From Ligustrum vulgare (taxonomy: Eukaryota > Streptophyta > Magnoliopsida > Lamiales > Oleaceae): a stretch of 64,000 nt of DNA. Each line of letters starts with the position of its first letter. Within the stretch, counting starts at the first letter, position 1. This document shows, piece after piece, positions 20,301-30,071 of this stretch. The DNA lies in contig OY743170.1 of assembly GCA_963555705.1 (NCBI GenBank), forward strand, positions 15,043,096-15,107,095, read 5' to 3'. The notes beneath the pieces are model-generated. The model was given only the letters and a program-made list of their open reading frames with translations, did no database searches and was not told the DNA's origin. The position numbers were made by a program, and so were the translations under genes.

Positions 20301-22088
20301 TCAATTAAAATACCTCAATTGTCCCCATTTGATGGGATTAATTGGGTATGTATAAATGACAAAGAAGAATGAAAACGTGAAAGATCAAAAATTTTCCAAC
20401 ATGAACAAAATTTCTTTCTTGTTTGACATCTCAAGGGAAATGTAAACTCAAACAACAACTAGACATTCTCAGTATTCTTTCTTCTATTATCGGCTGGAAG
20501 ACGTACTTGTGTAGTCAAATAAACACACAAGAGGGTAAGTCCAGAGCGAATTTCATCATCATGTGAAAATCATCAGCTATGAAACACAATATAAATTTAT
20601 AATATAGATTGCTCTGGACAATGGGTCCGTGAGTGCACGAAATGCATCAATCAAACAGTATGCTCTGGACAAGGATACTTCTTTTTTTTTTTTGGCCAGA
20701 TTTCCACCAAGACACCAAATTTCATTCGAAATATTCATCTAATCTTCAATTAAGATACCTCAATTTACCCCATGTGATGAGCTTAGTTGGGTGCATATAA
20801 ATGACATAGAAAAAATGAAAACGTGAAAGATCAATATTTGCCCAACATGAACAAGATTTCTTTTCTTGTTTGATATCTCAAGGGAAACATAAACTCAGGA
20901 CTGCCAACAACTAAACATTATAAGTATTCTAACTTCTATTGTCACCTGGCAGAAGTACTTGTGTGGTCAAATAAACACTCAACAAATGTAAGTCAGCAAT
21001 TCCATCATCATATGAAAAAATCAGCGACGAAAAAAAGAAATATAAACTTACAGTATAGATCGCTCTGGACAATGGGTCCATGAGTCTACGATATGCATCA
21101 ATCACACCACCAGATTGTTCAGTCACGTTCCCCTTTCTCTCTGATTCAAGAAGAAACTCAAAATCATTTATTTTTCATGCAGCTGAAGCCTTAAGTGTAA
21201 AGGAAAATTAAGGGATGTAATCCAAGGTATCAACCTGGGATTTAGAATGAACTGGATCAGGATGCAGCTTCTTTTGCCAGTATTTGTACTTGCCCTCTAA
21301 TTCATCCACTTCAATGTTAAATTTCCTTTCCCTGAGAAGGAAGCAATTGCAAAGAAGTCTTCTATGCAGCATGATTATTTAGAACATATAAACTATTACA
21401 ATATCCATTTTCCTCAATAGATTAACTACAGTAAAACTTAAAACTATGTTTGGAAGCTAAACAAATCATTGAGGGTGTTCTGAAATTATGGATAATCAAT
21501 TACAAGGAAACAGGCTAGAATTCAATACAAAGAAAATCAAATTTATATTGAACATTATCAACCATTAAATTATTAAACCTAATTAAGATCATATACATTC
21601 ACCATTAATTTTACCAAGTAAACGACCCACGGATGAAGATACCCAAAAAAAAAAACCCTTACACTCCAAGAATTTGAAAATAATCGATCGAGTGATTCAC
21701 GGGTTGAACACCGCGACAGGCTTGACAGACCAGAAACGGAATCGTACCATCAGCAGTGGCATCGCAATTCCAGCAGTGGAGTTTTTCTGTGGATTGTGAC
21801 TCCGACCAGAAAGAATTCTTCTTTTTCACAAATAAATTAAAATTTTCTCTATGAAACCCTGAGCCTCCAAAAAATAGCCCCCTGGCAGTAGGAAGAATTT
21901 CTCCTTCAGTTTCACGAACAAAAGGAGAAGAGGAAGAATAAGAAGCTTAATTTTTTAATAGAAGGTTCGATATAGGGATAGGAGTATTTTTGTGAAAAAA
22001 CTGAATTTGGAGAGTGGGATTTTGATAGAATTGTTGAGAGTAGTGTTGACGTGTAGAGCTTCTTCTTCCACAATAGTCTGCCGAACAT
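8332..22088 (-). CDS. HSCB: HscB/HSC20-type J-domain co-chaperone for mitochondrial Fe-S cluster assembly (six exons, two possible lesions)
   Basis: HscB-family proteins deliver the ISCU scaffold to mitochondrial HSP70. Exon 1 (22088-21663) starts with a basic, Ser-rich presequence ([15 protein letters not shown]) and contains the HscB zinc motif CWNC...CQAC and the J-domain start DYFQILG. Exon 2 (21331-21235) has the essential HPD triad in KKLHPD. Exon 3 (21138-21052) reads [15 protein letters not shown]. Exon 4 is 19991-19926 and exon 5 is 8889-8821 ([11 protein letters not shown]). Exon 6 ends at 8332 with [15 protein letters not shown]. Exons 2-5 keep phase 0. Two oddities: the presequence and zinc-motif frames differ by one base near 21946, and no acceptor puts exon 6 in frame (the position usually Trp reads Leu). 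Intron 4 is 11 kb because it holds the gypsy element. Family assignment is firm; whether the gene is functional is open. Confidence 0.85.
9691..9809 (+). repeat. gypsy 5' LTR, first piece (interrupted by copia)
   Basis: These 119 bp match the first 119 bp of the 3' LTR at 18960 with a few substitutions. The match stops at the GGATC target duplication of the copia insertion and resumes at 14944. Confidence 0.92.
9810..10231 (+). repeat. 5' LTR of nested copia element
   Basis: Paired with 14517-14938, equal length (422 bp). It contains a TATA-like CCTATAAATAGG (about 9936-9947), the expected core promoter, and an inverted CCTAATTAATTAGG palindrome near its start. Confidence 0.95.
10369..11997 (+). 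pseudogene. copia gag-protease-integrase N-part, ended by in-frame TGA
   Basis: The start ATG follows the primer site by about 120 bp. The 542-residue product holds, in order: a copia gag domain (from about residue 40), an Arg/Lys-rich linker, a CCHC zinc knuckle [14 protein letters not shown] (about residues 260-273), the protease motif DSGCTYHMC (about 321), the pre-integrase HHCC region (LWHMRLGH...CKHC) and the start of the integrase core (HSDVWGP and FVDDFSR, two catalytic Asp). TGA at 11995-11997 replaces the codon where family members carry Trp, in the context RRV-stop-VY. The downstream frame continues in the same phase, so this is a point nonsense change and not a frameshift. Programmed readthrough is possible but not the rule for Tnt1-like elements. 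Confidence 0.9.
11998..14412 (+). pseudogene. copia integrase C-part, reverse transcriptase and RNase H (in frame after TGA)
   Basis: This is the continuation of the polyprotein, 804 residues to a TAA. It contains the rest of the integrase core (SDNGGEY and [13 protein letters not shown] with the catalytic Glu) and an acidic Gln/Glu-rich linker. Reverse transcriptase motifs follow: [35 protein letters not shown] and the catalytic YVDD in [11 protein letters not shown]. RNase H shows [25 protein letters not shown] and TKHIDVRYH. The end NPADMLTK is typical. Apart from the upstream TGA the pol domains look intact, so mobilisation in trans or a very young defect is plausible. Confidence 0.92.
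14517..14938 (+). repeat. 3' LTR of nested copia element
   Basis: 422 bp, starting TGTTGG after the polypurine tract and ending ACAACA before the GGATC duplication. It is nearly identical to 9810-10231. Confidence 0.95.
14944..15774 (+). repeat. gypsy 5' LTR, second piece, with TTACGGCCGTAA palindrome cluster
   Basis: This continues 9691-9809 and aligns with 19079-19909. Between about 14987 and 15255 there are about ten copies of a palindromic motif with consensus TTACGGCCGTAA, spaced roughly 15-35 bp. Further on are two near-copies of a GTGGCGTTCACC block. The piece ends CTCATCA just before the primer site. Confidence 0.9.
15775..16730 (+). pseudogene. gypsy gag, N-terminal part (frameshifted)
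   Basis: A primer site lies at 15777-15788 and a probable gag start ATG at 16085 ([12 protein letters not shown]), with a TAG at 16136-16138. Further frames encode [20 protein letters not shown], a segment typical of plant gypsy gag, then [16 protein letters not shown] and [13 protein letters not shown], with frame changes between them. The frame runs into the CGGTT target site of the inverted solo LTR at 16726-16730. The gag is therefore dead in this copy. Confidence 0.75.
16731..17466 (-). mobile_element. solo LTR of a related gypsy family, inverted inside gag
   Basis: 736 bp flanked by a perfect 5-bp duplication CGGTT (16726-16730 and 17467-17471). Read on the minus strand it starts TGATGTGATCC and ends CTTATCA, matching the TGATATGATC start of the host LTRs. 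It carries the same building blocks in reverse: TTACGGCCGTAA palindromes (about 17210-17370), GAACGCCACAA blocks matching the host GTGGCGTTCACC blocks, and the AATTAAA-rich part. Removing it rejoins the gag reading across the target site. No internal domain is present, as expected after LTR-LTR recombination. Confidence 0.88.
17472..17880 (+). pseudogene. gypsy gag, C-terminal part
   Basis: Open frame 17518-17715 reads [19 protein letters not shown] and [19 protein letters not shown], a typical plant Ty3-gypsy gag C-terminal half. The sequence just before it (CATTATTATAGAGATATTTACCAG) codes for the preceding [12 protein letters not shown] segment. A stop at 17713-17715 separates it from the downstream frame. 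It was continuous with the gag before the solo LTR inserted. Confidence 0.75.
17881..18959 (+). pseudogene. gypsy zinc knuckle and protease; reverse transcriptase, RNase H and integrase absent
   Basis: The frame 17893-18639 continues from a zinc knuckle [14 protein letters not shown], in which the last Cys is replaced by Tyr. The retropepsin follows, with its active-site motif as IDGGSCTN (Asp present) and the flap-end HILLGRSWQ. After a TGA at 18637-18639 another frame reads [14 protein letters not shown] and [11 protein letters not shown], normally the lead-in to reverse transcriptase. This passes straight into a Lys/Arg-rich segment ending [11 protein letters not shown], the usual C-terminal tail. 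About 3 kb of pol is missing. The element could only have moved with enzymes from a partner. Confidence 0.82.
18960..19909 (+). repeat. 3' LTR of gypsy element
   Basis: 950 bp, same length as the reconstituted 5' LTR. It has the same palindrome cluster (about 19120-19390) with different decayed copies, for example ACGATCGT, ACAGCCGT and ACGGTCGT. Confidence 0.93.
20230..21115. repeat. tandem duplication around HscB exon 3, with a dead exon copy
   Basis: About 440 bp (20230-20665) is a diverged copy of 20697-21115. The left copy contains a degenerate exon 3 near 20608-20660. Read on the minus strand it gives [16 protein letters not shown], followed by ATAAAT where the intact exon has the GTAAGT donor. 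The duplicated exon has lost its splice donor and is presumably skipped. Shared flanking blocks include AAAACGTGAAAGATCAA and TACTTGTGTRGTCAAATAAAC. Confidence 0.75.
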
Positions 22089-23334
22089 TGGGTGGTACAA
22101 CTTTTAGAAGCTAGTGTACAAGAAACTTCTGTAAAAACTCAAATTTTTGTGCTTCACAAACTTTCCCTTAAAGTTTAATGGTGACAACATTTTTGAAGTT
22201 ATTTTCCAGCGCTCGCTGTACACCATCACTAAATCATTTGAAAACAGTGAAAAAAGCAGATTATTAACCATGAACCCTGCTACCTGTACAGATGACAGAT
22301 GCATGCTTGCGTTGATTGAAATTTTACATACAAACACACATCTATATATCTCGTTGTACAGAGTTCTCCATTCTTAACCATCTATTTAATATATAATAAG
22401 AGGAGTGTCTGTCCAATTCCCCCCCCCCCCCAAAAATTCCGCCCAATTGAAATGACATCGTTCTGGGTTCTTGAAAAAACAAAAAAATCGCTTCACAACC
22501 TGATTTCTCCCGTAACGCTTCCATCTCTTCGTCTCTCTCGAGAAACCCTGGAGCCGCTTCTGTGGAGACGACTGTAGCTTGCTTCTTTCGACAGAGCGTT
22601 TTGGAAAGGCTCCGTCAATGGCGCCAGTCAGATTTCTTCAGTTTTTTCGCTGCATGGTTATTTCCCAGGCCAAGACTTCAACTCCTCCATTTTCTGATTT
22701 TCCACATTCGGAAACCACCGTGCTGCGCGTCGTCGACCGTTAGCCACCGCAGTCTCTCACAGTGTATGTAGATGCAGACCAGTAGCCCGTCATCTCCGAT
22801 AGATTTTCAGTACAAGATTAGCTGTAGTCATGCGCAGCTATTGAATGTTGTCAGCGCATTTGTAGTTCAAATTTGAAAATGACACTCTTTCCTCCCTTTA
22901 TTGCACACTCCTCTCTCCTTTACTCCCCATTCAAACCCCAAACCAAACCAAACCAAACAAAGGAAACGGAGCTTGCGTTAGCTCTCGATATGGGTTACTT
23001 CGCAGAAAATCGCTTAAAATCTGGGTTTTAGTTCATTCGCTCTTAAATCACAATTTGGTTCTTTCCATTTTTGATCGACTAGGTCTTGGTGTTCTTCAAT
23101 GGTTGTTGGATTCGTGTTATGTTCCATCGCGAGTTTGGAGGTGCAAATTGGTTGGGTGTTGTGTTTCGGGTTGTTTGGAAGGTGAGAACTTTCTTTTTCA
23201 CCTCCATCCTACCGTTTCATCTGAATCTTCGATTGGTCCAACTCTATTTCGATATAGGAATCTATAAGCTACTGTTCAATTTGCCTACCAATATCGCGTT
23301 TTAAGTTCTGCCTTAGGAAGATAAGTGTTGTAAT
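22089..23334. promoter_or_regulatory. intergenic region between divergent HscB and coiled-coil genes
   Basis: HscB starts leftwards at 22088 and the next gene runs rightwards. The region holds a C11-type homopolymer (about 22421-22432), a pyrimidine-rich CTCTCTCC stretch and a CCAAACCAAACCAAACC block (about 22935) typical of a plant 5' leader. Open frames here (22562-22771, 23055-23267) carry no motif I know. A leader exon of the plus-strand gene probably lies in the second half, but its borders are not clear. Confidence 0.4.
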
Positions 23335-23695
23335 CTAGGTTGCACAGACACGGACATGGACACGTGACACGGATACAACCCGACGAGGACACGTAGACAC
23401 GTGATTTTTTAAAAAAGTTAGGACACGACACGTTGGGGACACGCAAATTAATTTTTTTAATTTATTATTATTTTAATCTTATTGACAAACAACACATTCT
23501 ATATTTATTGAATCAAAATGAGAATACCAAATAAAAACAAATTTGTAAGTTAGATTTATTATTTTTTAAATTGCATGCATTTCGCTCCTTCCCCTTTTTC
23601 ATTTTGATGTATATGGTGTAGCTCCGACACGTGTCGGAGAGTGTCGGTGTCGGACACGACACGCTGGCTCCTGAGAGAGTGTCGGTGCAACCTAG
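23335..23695. mobile_element. hAT-type MITE, 361 bp
   Basis: Terminal inverted repeats of 17 bp with one mismatch (left ctaggttgcacagacac; right end is its complement with C for A) enclose GACACG-rich DNA. The flanks form an 8-bp target duplication with one mismatch (gttgtaat 23327-23334, gttgtgat 23696-23703). Eight-base duplications are a hAT hallmark. No coding capacity. Confidence 0.8.
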
Positions 23696-23785
23696 GTTGT
23701 GATTCAATGTCAGGTGGGATTTTGGTGGTTCACATGCTTCTGCCGGGTTATGTTTGTTTAGGGGAAAAATATTCAGAAATCCGAT

Positions 23786-26703
23786 ATGCTTTCTCAACTA
23801 GAGCAGACTGATATTACTAATCTGAAGGTAGGTTCTTTATATAATATCGTTGAAAATTGATTTAATAAACTCGATTGCATAATTCTTTATATTTTTATCT
23901 TTTTCTGTGTGCATTATATGTTTGTACTCTCTCAGCTCAAATCATATCAGGCTTCAAGTAAAATCTTCCTTTCTTGTGAGACAAAACAATTGAAGGCATC
24001 TTACTGATTAGTTGGTAAGACTTAGGAGTATATGCGATTAATTAGTTTAATTCTTATTTTTAGGACTACACAATTTCATGGAAGATGATAAATTTTGACG
24101 GTGTAAATGGAAATCGGCATGCTCTCAAGAGTGCAGAAGATGAAGAAAAGGTGAATAGTAAAGAAATAAACATTCTCTTTTCCATTAGCTATTGCTACGC
24201 AAACAATGTCATCTTATCGATTTTGGGGTATGATAATATGTATGTCCATAGGATTCACCTTACCAAATAGCAATTAGCGAGTCAGACACGGGTGTCAAAT
24301 TTGTTGAAAAAAGTTGAGAAGTTGAACGGCGGAAGTCACATGTTTGTTTCCTGTTCTCGTGCATTGATTTACTGTTTATCAATTTTTCAATCAAAATCTG
24401 AGACTCATTACACCTATTTTCCTCAATCACTATTCATACCACTACTGATGTTTATGCCACATATAAAGATTTCCGATAGTTGGTACGTAGATTACGCATA
24501 CTGCCTAATGTTATAAATCACATGTAACTATAGGAGCCAAGGAAGCACAGGAAGAGAGACACACCAAAAGATAAGATTCCCAAAGATGATACTAAGGTGA
24601 AAATTATTCCAAGGCTTCTTTTCTCTATGCTTTCCATCTTGAATTTGAATTCAGTGTTTTTGTGGGTTACATAAAAATTCTAATCTATAGAAAATGAACA
24701 TAGTTTTGCTAGATATATCTTTGGGAAAAATAATATGCTACTGATTGGAAAGTTATTTTCATATTATATATGGTTAGTATACTTGGTATATTTATTTTAC
24801 AAATTTAGTGAAGATCTTTTTAAATTGTCAATTGATTGAAGTTAAATTGTCAATTTGACAAAAGATTTTTTCTATGGCTATACATACCCAATAATGCAAA
24901 GTTTACAGAAAAATGTGTTGTCAACTAGACAAGAAGGGATGCCATATCAAAACGGTTTGTTTGAAATGCTTTTCTAACCCAGGAAATTCGATCAAGATGC
25001 AAAAACACTATTTGGACAATTGCTTTTGTGCATGGTAATTTTAAGCAGGTGATTATTTATTTTTTATTTTTTTACGGTTCTTCGAAATTGAAGCCTTTGC
25101 CTGTTTTTAACCAAGAATTTACTTGATTATCTCGATGCAGAACTTTTACATCAAATCTTTGAGTTGGGTATCTTCAGACTTTAAACATAACCCTGTCTCT
25201 TTGCGACATCGACTCCAATTGTTTTCACATGTCTCCACTTCAGTCTCTTAGTTTCTTATTTTTGCACCTTTAAGCATATGATTTTTGGTTATAATAAAGA
25301 ATATTACATTTGCTTGGACACAGAGTTGAAGTCTGCTTAGACGTGTTTTGTTGTTTGTGATTCTAGGAAGCAGAGAAGGAAAGGTGTTCAGTAGTGGAAA
25401 CTTTGAGGTCCAAATTGGTATATTATGCATTATTTCATCATTTGTCAAAATCTCATCTTGGGGTATAATCATATTTCTTTCAATGGCAAGAAGAGACCAG
25501 GCATAAAATTGGTTTCTTCTGATAATAAATTTCGCCAACTTGAGGCTCAAATTCTCGAGGAGCAGCGTGCTTTTGCTAGCTATAGAAAAGTATACTTGCT
25601 TCATGTTGCCTACTTTGATACTTTACTATCCAAAAATAGTCTACTCATTCACTGTGTGCCCTGATGATATCATTTTATTGCAGAAGGTGAAAGAACTTGA
25701 GCATGAAAGGAAAAGACTGAGGAAAGAACTTGAGCACGAAAAGGTCGGATTTGGAATTTTATAAGTGAATCTCTACTAAACCCTGCATACTAATTAGGTG
25801 TTTCATGTCCATGCTTAATTGCTTTTAGGCATTTAGTATCATCAAATTCTAGGGAAGTAGAGAATGTACTACATTTGTAACAAAGGAGGGTTATGTTTCA
25901 ATGGATGTTTCTGCTGCAAAACCAGGGTATGTTAGAGACTGGAAATCTCGTGAATTCCGTCTTTTGTCAACTGATGGTCACTTCTACTTAAAACTAGGTA
26001 AATATATCAATTGGACAATTATATTGATAAGATTTATGCTGCGTTCTCTTTAACGTTTTCCAACCGTTTTCCATTTTCGAAAACGCGTTCTCTTGCATCG
26101 TTTTCGGAAAAAAATTTCGAAAATATTTTCAAAATTTTTAAAGGAAATGGGAAACGTGAAAATCACGTTTTTCGCGTTTTTCGAAATTTATACATATTAA
26201 GTGGAAAACGCGCGTTTTCCACTTAAAAAAAATTAAAATAATAAAAAAAATTTGAAATCTGTCAAAATTTATCATTTTTAATTACATTATTGGTCCCTGA
26301 TTTTCAAAACTTGTCATTTTAATCCTCAAATTTTGAAATTTCTTTCGAAAATACCCTAATTTATTTGCAACTTAGGTCCCTCAACTTCAAATTTTGTTGC
26401 ACATTAGTTCACAAATTTTACTTTTTTTCAATTTAGTCATTCTCGTATTTGCTTTATAGGTCATTGTCTTCAAACATGTATAACTTTTGATGTACAACTC
26501 CGAATTGCACTCCGTTTTTTTCGTCGAACTCCAAATTCAACCATCTTTCTGATGATGTATCATGTGCTTAATTATTAAACATTTCTTTTTTACTTTTGTA
26601 TTGTAGACACTTATTTTGCAAGGTCATCATTAATTAACGTAAATTGATTTTTGAAAATTTTTTTGAAACTTAAATTTTAAACGTTATGAGTGCTTACTGG
26701 AAG

Positions 26704-26781
<78 letters not shown>

Positions 26782-28455
26782 ATTAAATGGAACGATTACT
26801 TTAGAAGGAAAAATTACTACCCAAATGTGGAACGATTACTTTAGAAGGGCAACATGAATTTTTGAACTTTTTTTTTGTATAACCAAATTGTGTGATAGAG
26901 GTTATTTCATTTATTTTTGTTGTGCAAATCAAATATGACATCTTTATTTCATTTATATTCACAAGCAATATAATTACAAGTATACAGAAATAATTTTCTT
27001 CAAAATTTTAAACGGAACGTGTTTTCCAGTTTTTCATTTTCGAAGACAGTTTTCAAAAATAACAAACCAAACGCGTTTTCAGCAATTTCGAAAAAAGTCA
27101 CAGCAAATGAAAAATAGAAAACATTTTCGAAAATGAAAACAGGAAACTGAAACACAAAGAGAACGCAGCCTTAGATTCTCTTTCTTCAATAACATTGTCC
27201 AGTTTCCAATCTACCTTACCAAACATGTTAGTATTAAAAGGCAGCTGAGGGTTTCTCTTCTTCATTGTGCTCAGCCTCTCTCTCCCCTCCACCTTTTATA
27301 TATTTGATGAGAAATAAGCATAGTTGAACATTATTTCCAGAACTCATACAACCTGCTTTGCCGAACTTTCAATTCAGGGGTCGCTTAATGTTGTCATCAT
27401 GGGAGGTATTCATTGCATAAATATGTTGATAGTATCTTGCAATTTGAACTCCCTGTGGTGTAGTTGTTTATAAAGATAGGGAGGTCTGCCATGCACCACA
27501 ATTAGGATATGATTGTAAAAAGTAGTATCACACACTAATTACTTGTACAATATTGCTTAGCTAATAATTCCATTATATGTTCCGACCATATTTTTATGCC
27601 GCCACCAAGGTAAATGAATAATTACTTGAATTTCGTAAAGAAAACGATGTGTCAAGAGGGATGGATTTTTTGCAACAGTTAAAGGGACTTTGTTTAATGT
27701 TATTATAGGATAAAATGAATTTTATAGTAATTGAATCTAGTTGAGGATAAAAATTGGATTTTTTGCAACAGTTTACGGGACTTTTTTAGTGAGTTATGTT
27801 CCTTTTATCTTTGTAAACCATGGCTGTCTAATCATATCTTTTTATTTAGACTGTTAGTGCAATTGGTTGGAAAGCTTGAAAATGGTACTGTCTTCATTAA
27901 GAAAGGTCATGGGGAAAATGAAAATGATCTTTTTGAATTCAAGACAGATAAAGGTATGCATATTGGAGCTTCTGCCTATAATCTTCATGTAACAATAGTT
28001 GGTTTAAACATTTGTACATTTTTTAACAGAGCAAGTCATAGAAGGATTGGAGAGGGCTATAATGACAATGAAGTATCTAAGATATATAACATAGTGAAAT
28101 GTGGAAACAAATCTAATGTCATTGTGTTTTTATCCAGAGGAACTTGATTTTTACCCTTTACAATTCTTTCCTTGCTAGTGAGTGCAGATGAGAATTATGT
28201 GAATGTAATAGGTTTAGATTTATGGATTTTTTATATTGGGAATCATTTTGGCAGGAGGAAGCGCTCGGGAAGAAATTGCCCAGTTTTTTATTTATGACAA
28301 ATGAAACAGAAGATAGAAAAGTGAGTGGTCCTGAGAGAGAAAGCAATGTTACTACTGAAGATGGTTCCAATACATGTTTTTCTGAGGAAAAATGTGAAGG
28401 GTTTGGGCTTACCACCTTCAAGAAGCAGAGAACAATGAATTCATGGTTCTCTTGA
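23786..28455 (+). CDS. unrecognised coiled-coil protein, at least eight small phase-0 exons
   Basis: I do not recognise the family. Exons with GT-AG borders and phase 0 can be chained: 23786-23827 (MLSQLEQTDITNLK), 24064-24150, 24534-24596 (basic, KHRKRDTPKDK), 24983-25048, 25367-25417, 25494-25589 (KFRQLEAQILEEQRAF), 25684-25743 (KELEHERKRLRKELEHEK) and the last exon 28255-28455, ending FKKQRTMNSWFS with TGA. Heptad-like Leu spacing in exons 6-7 predicts a coiled coil; the middle is Lys/Arg-rich and could be nuclear. The ATG at 23786 is the first in frame with the chain, but an upstream coding exon is possible. The 2.5 kb last intron contains a MITE-like element and an FKBP fragment, so one exon there may have been missed or lost. 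Confidence 0.55.
26037..27171. mobile_element. MITE-like element with GCTGCGTTCTCTTT ends
   Basis: The left end (tgctgcgttctcttt) and the reverse complement of the right end (ggctgcgttctcttt) match over 14 bp. The subterminal DNA on both sides is rich in GAAAACG/CGTTTTC words. The interior holds a long (TA)n run at about 26707-26778. No coding capacity and no convincing target duplication. Confidence 0.55.
26707..26778. repeat. (TA)n microsatellite
   Basis: About 35 uninterrupted TA units. Confidence 0.95.
27850..28074 (+). pseudogene. FKBP-type peptidyl-prolyl isomerase fragment, two exons
   Basis: The first piece (to 27953) reads QLVGKLENGTVFIKKG and FEFKTDK. It is followed by a GT donor, a 76-bp intron and an AG acceptor at 28028-28029. 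The second piece (28030-28074) reads EQVIEGLERAIMTMK. The two join in phase and match the middle FKBP domain of large plant FKBPs of the ROF1/FKBP62 type. The donor after the second piece is gone (AAG-TATC) and neither the rest of the domain nor TPR repeats follow. It lies in an intron of the coiled-coil gene and probably arrived by transposon capture or ectopic repair. Confidence 0.75.
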
Positions 28456-28980
28456 AAGAAATCCTCGAGAAACTTGCAGAAAAACTAGAAGTCAGTACAG
28501 TTCTTTATGATGTTGTTGACTGAAAAGTGAAAAGTATTGTTTACACTTTACCAGTGCTAATTTTTCTTTCCTTTATTGCACATATGTTATACTTGGTGGA
28601 CTGTATATGTAATGTTATAGCTATTGCAATATATTTCATGTTACTGCTATATACATATTCATATAAATTATATACAGAGCATTTATAAGTCTTCACTTAC
28701 TAAACTTTATATTGTCCAACGCGATTACCGAAATTTGTTCAAACATGCTATTCTTTCAAATGTCCATTTTGATTTCTCGATTGCCATCTTACCTATATTG
28801 GATCGTTTTCTGTCGTGAACCACAATCCCGAGTGGGAGTGGGAATTATTATTTTATATCCATTAAAAATTCTTAGCAGTGGGTGACTTTAGTGGCAATTT
28901 CAAGTAAAGAGTTCACTCAATACTTGAAATTGCAAAATCCATAACTTCATTATGTCAATTTGTTCATTAACACTTCTCGT

Positions 28981-29034
28981 TGCAAAAATAACATAACAAT
29001 AATGTCATCCGTTCATCGCATAGGTATATACTAG
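28981..29034 (+). mobile_element. degenerate Helitron 3' terminus
   Basis: The sequence CCGTTCATCGCATAGG followed by TATATACTAG and then T resembles the plant Helitron end (GC-rich hairpin, short AT spacer, CTAG, T). The stem is degraded and I could not find a matching 5' end, so the element's extent is unknown. Confidence 0.35.
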
Positions 29035-29446
29035 TTTGCTTAAGGCAAACATGTTTTTTATAACGTAACTCTCTGAATCAATTTCTAATCACACATTTTC
29101 TCTCTCTATTTTTTAACCACACAATTTTAACTAGAAAAAATAAAAATAAAAATTTAAACAAAACACTTTTAACAAACATAGCCTTTTCTTTTACACGATT
29201 TTCCAAATTACTTTTCAACCATAAAAAAATTGTATAAAAGCTGTCGTACCGTCCGTTTTGTGTATGTTTGGTATTGTTTAAAAAGAGTTTTTTTTAAAAA
29301 ATATATATAAATAGTAATTTTTAGAAGTATAGATGATTAAAATTTTGATTGAAAATTCAAATATTATGAACTTGATTTTTAATAGATGATTGTTATTGAG
29401 TACAGTACAAAAAAAATAAAAAATTTAAGAAAGAATTAATCTAAGT

Positions 29447-29862
29447 GCACAATTCATTTGACAATGTAGATGACAATTTGATGATGTGGAGATGTTATTA
29501 TTGTTGATTTAAAAGATGATGTGATGTGTGAAAATATATGATTGTGCCACGTAGACAAATTGTGACCCTCATTGTGACCCTAATTGTGATTGTAACAAAA
29601 CTGAACCGGACACTCCTGAAGAAAGAAGAGAAGACACCACCTTTCTAGAGGAGCGCACAATTCATTTGATAATGTAAATGACAATTTGATGATGTGAAGA
29701 TATTATTGTTGTTGATTTAAAAGATGACGTGATGTATGAAAATTGATGATTACATCACGTAGGCAAATTGTGACTTTCATTATGATCCTAATTATGACTG
29801 TAGTAAAACTGAACCGAACACTCCTGAAGAAAGAAGAGAAGACAACACCTTTCTAAAGAGAC
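29447..29862. repeat. tandem duplication, 208-bp period, two diverged copies
   Basis: Copies begin GCACAATTCATTTG at 29447 and 29655. They share GATGATGTG, GATTTAAAAGATGA and a CACTCCTGAAGAAAGAAGAG block. Differences are mostly transitions. Confidence 0.8.
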
Positions 29863-30071
29863 AGGATCGAACCAGAGGCAAAGACTCTGAAGAAAACCGA
29901 AAGATGTTTCTTCTACAATTTTATTTTTCGTACATTTGAACTGCAGAACACATGTTCAAACACAGAGTACAATATTGTAAGAAATGTTATAATTATCCTA
30001 GTGTACAAGTTGGATTTCAGCTCAAGAAGCCTTGGAAGGCATGTCTAAATCTAGAGGTCCACGATCCATCT

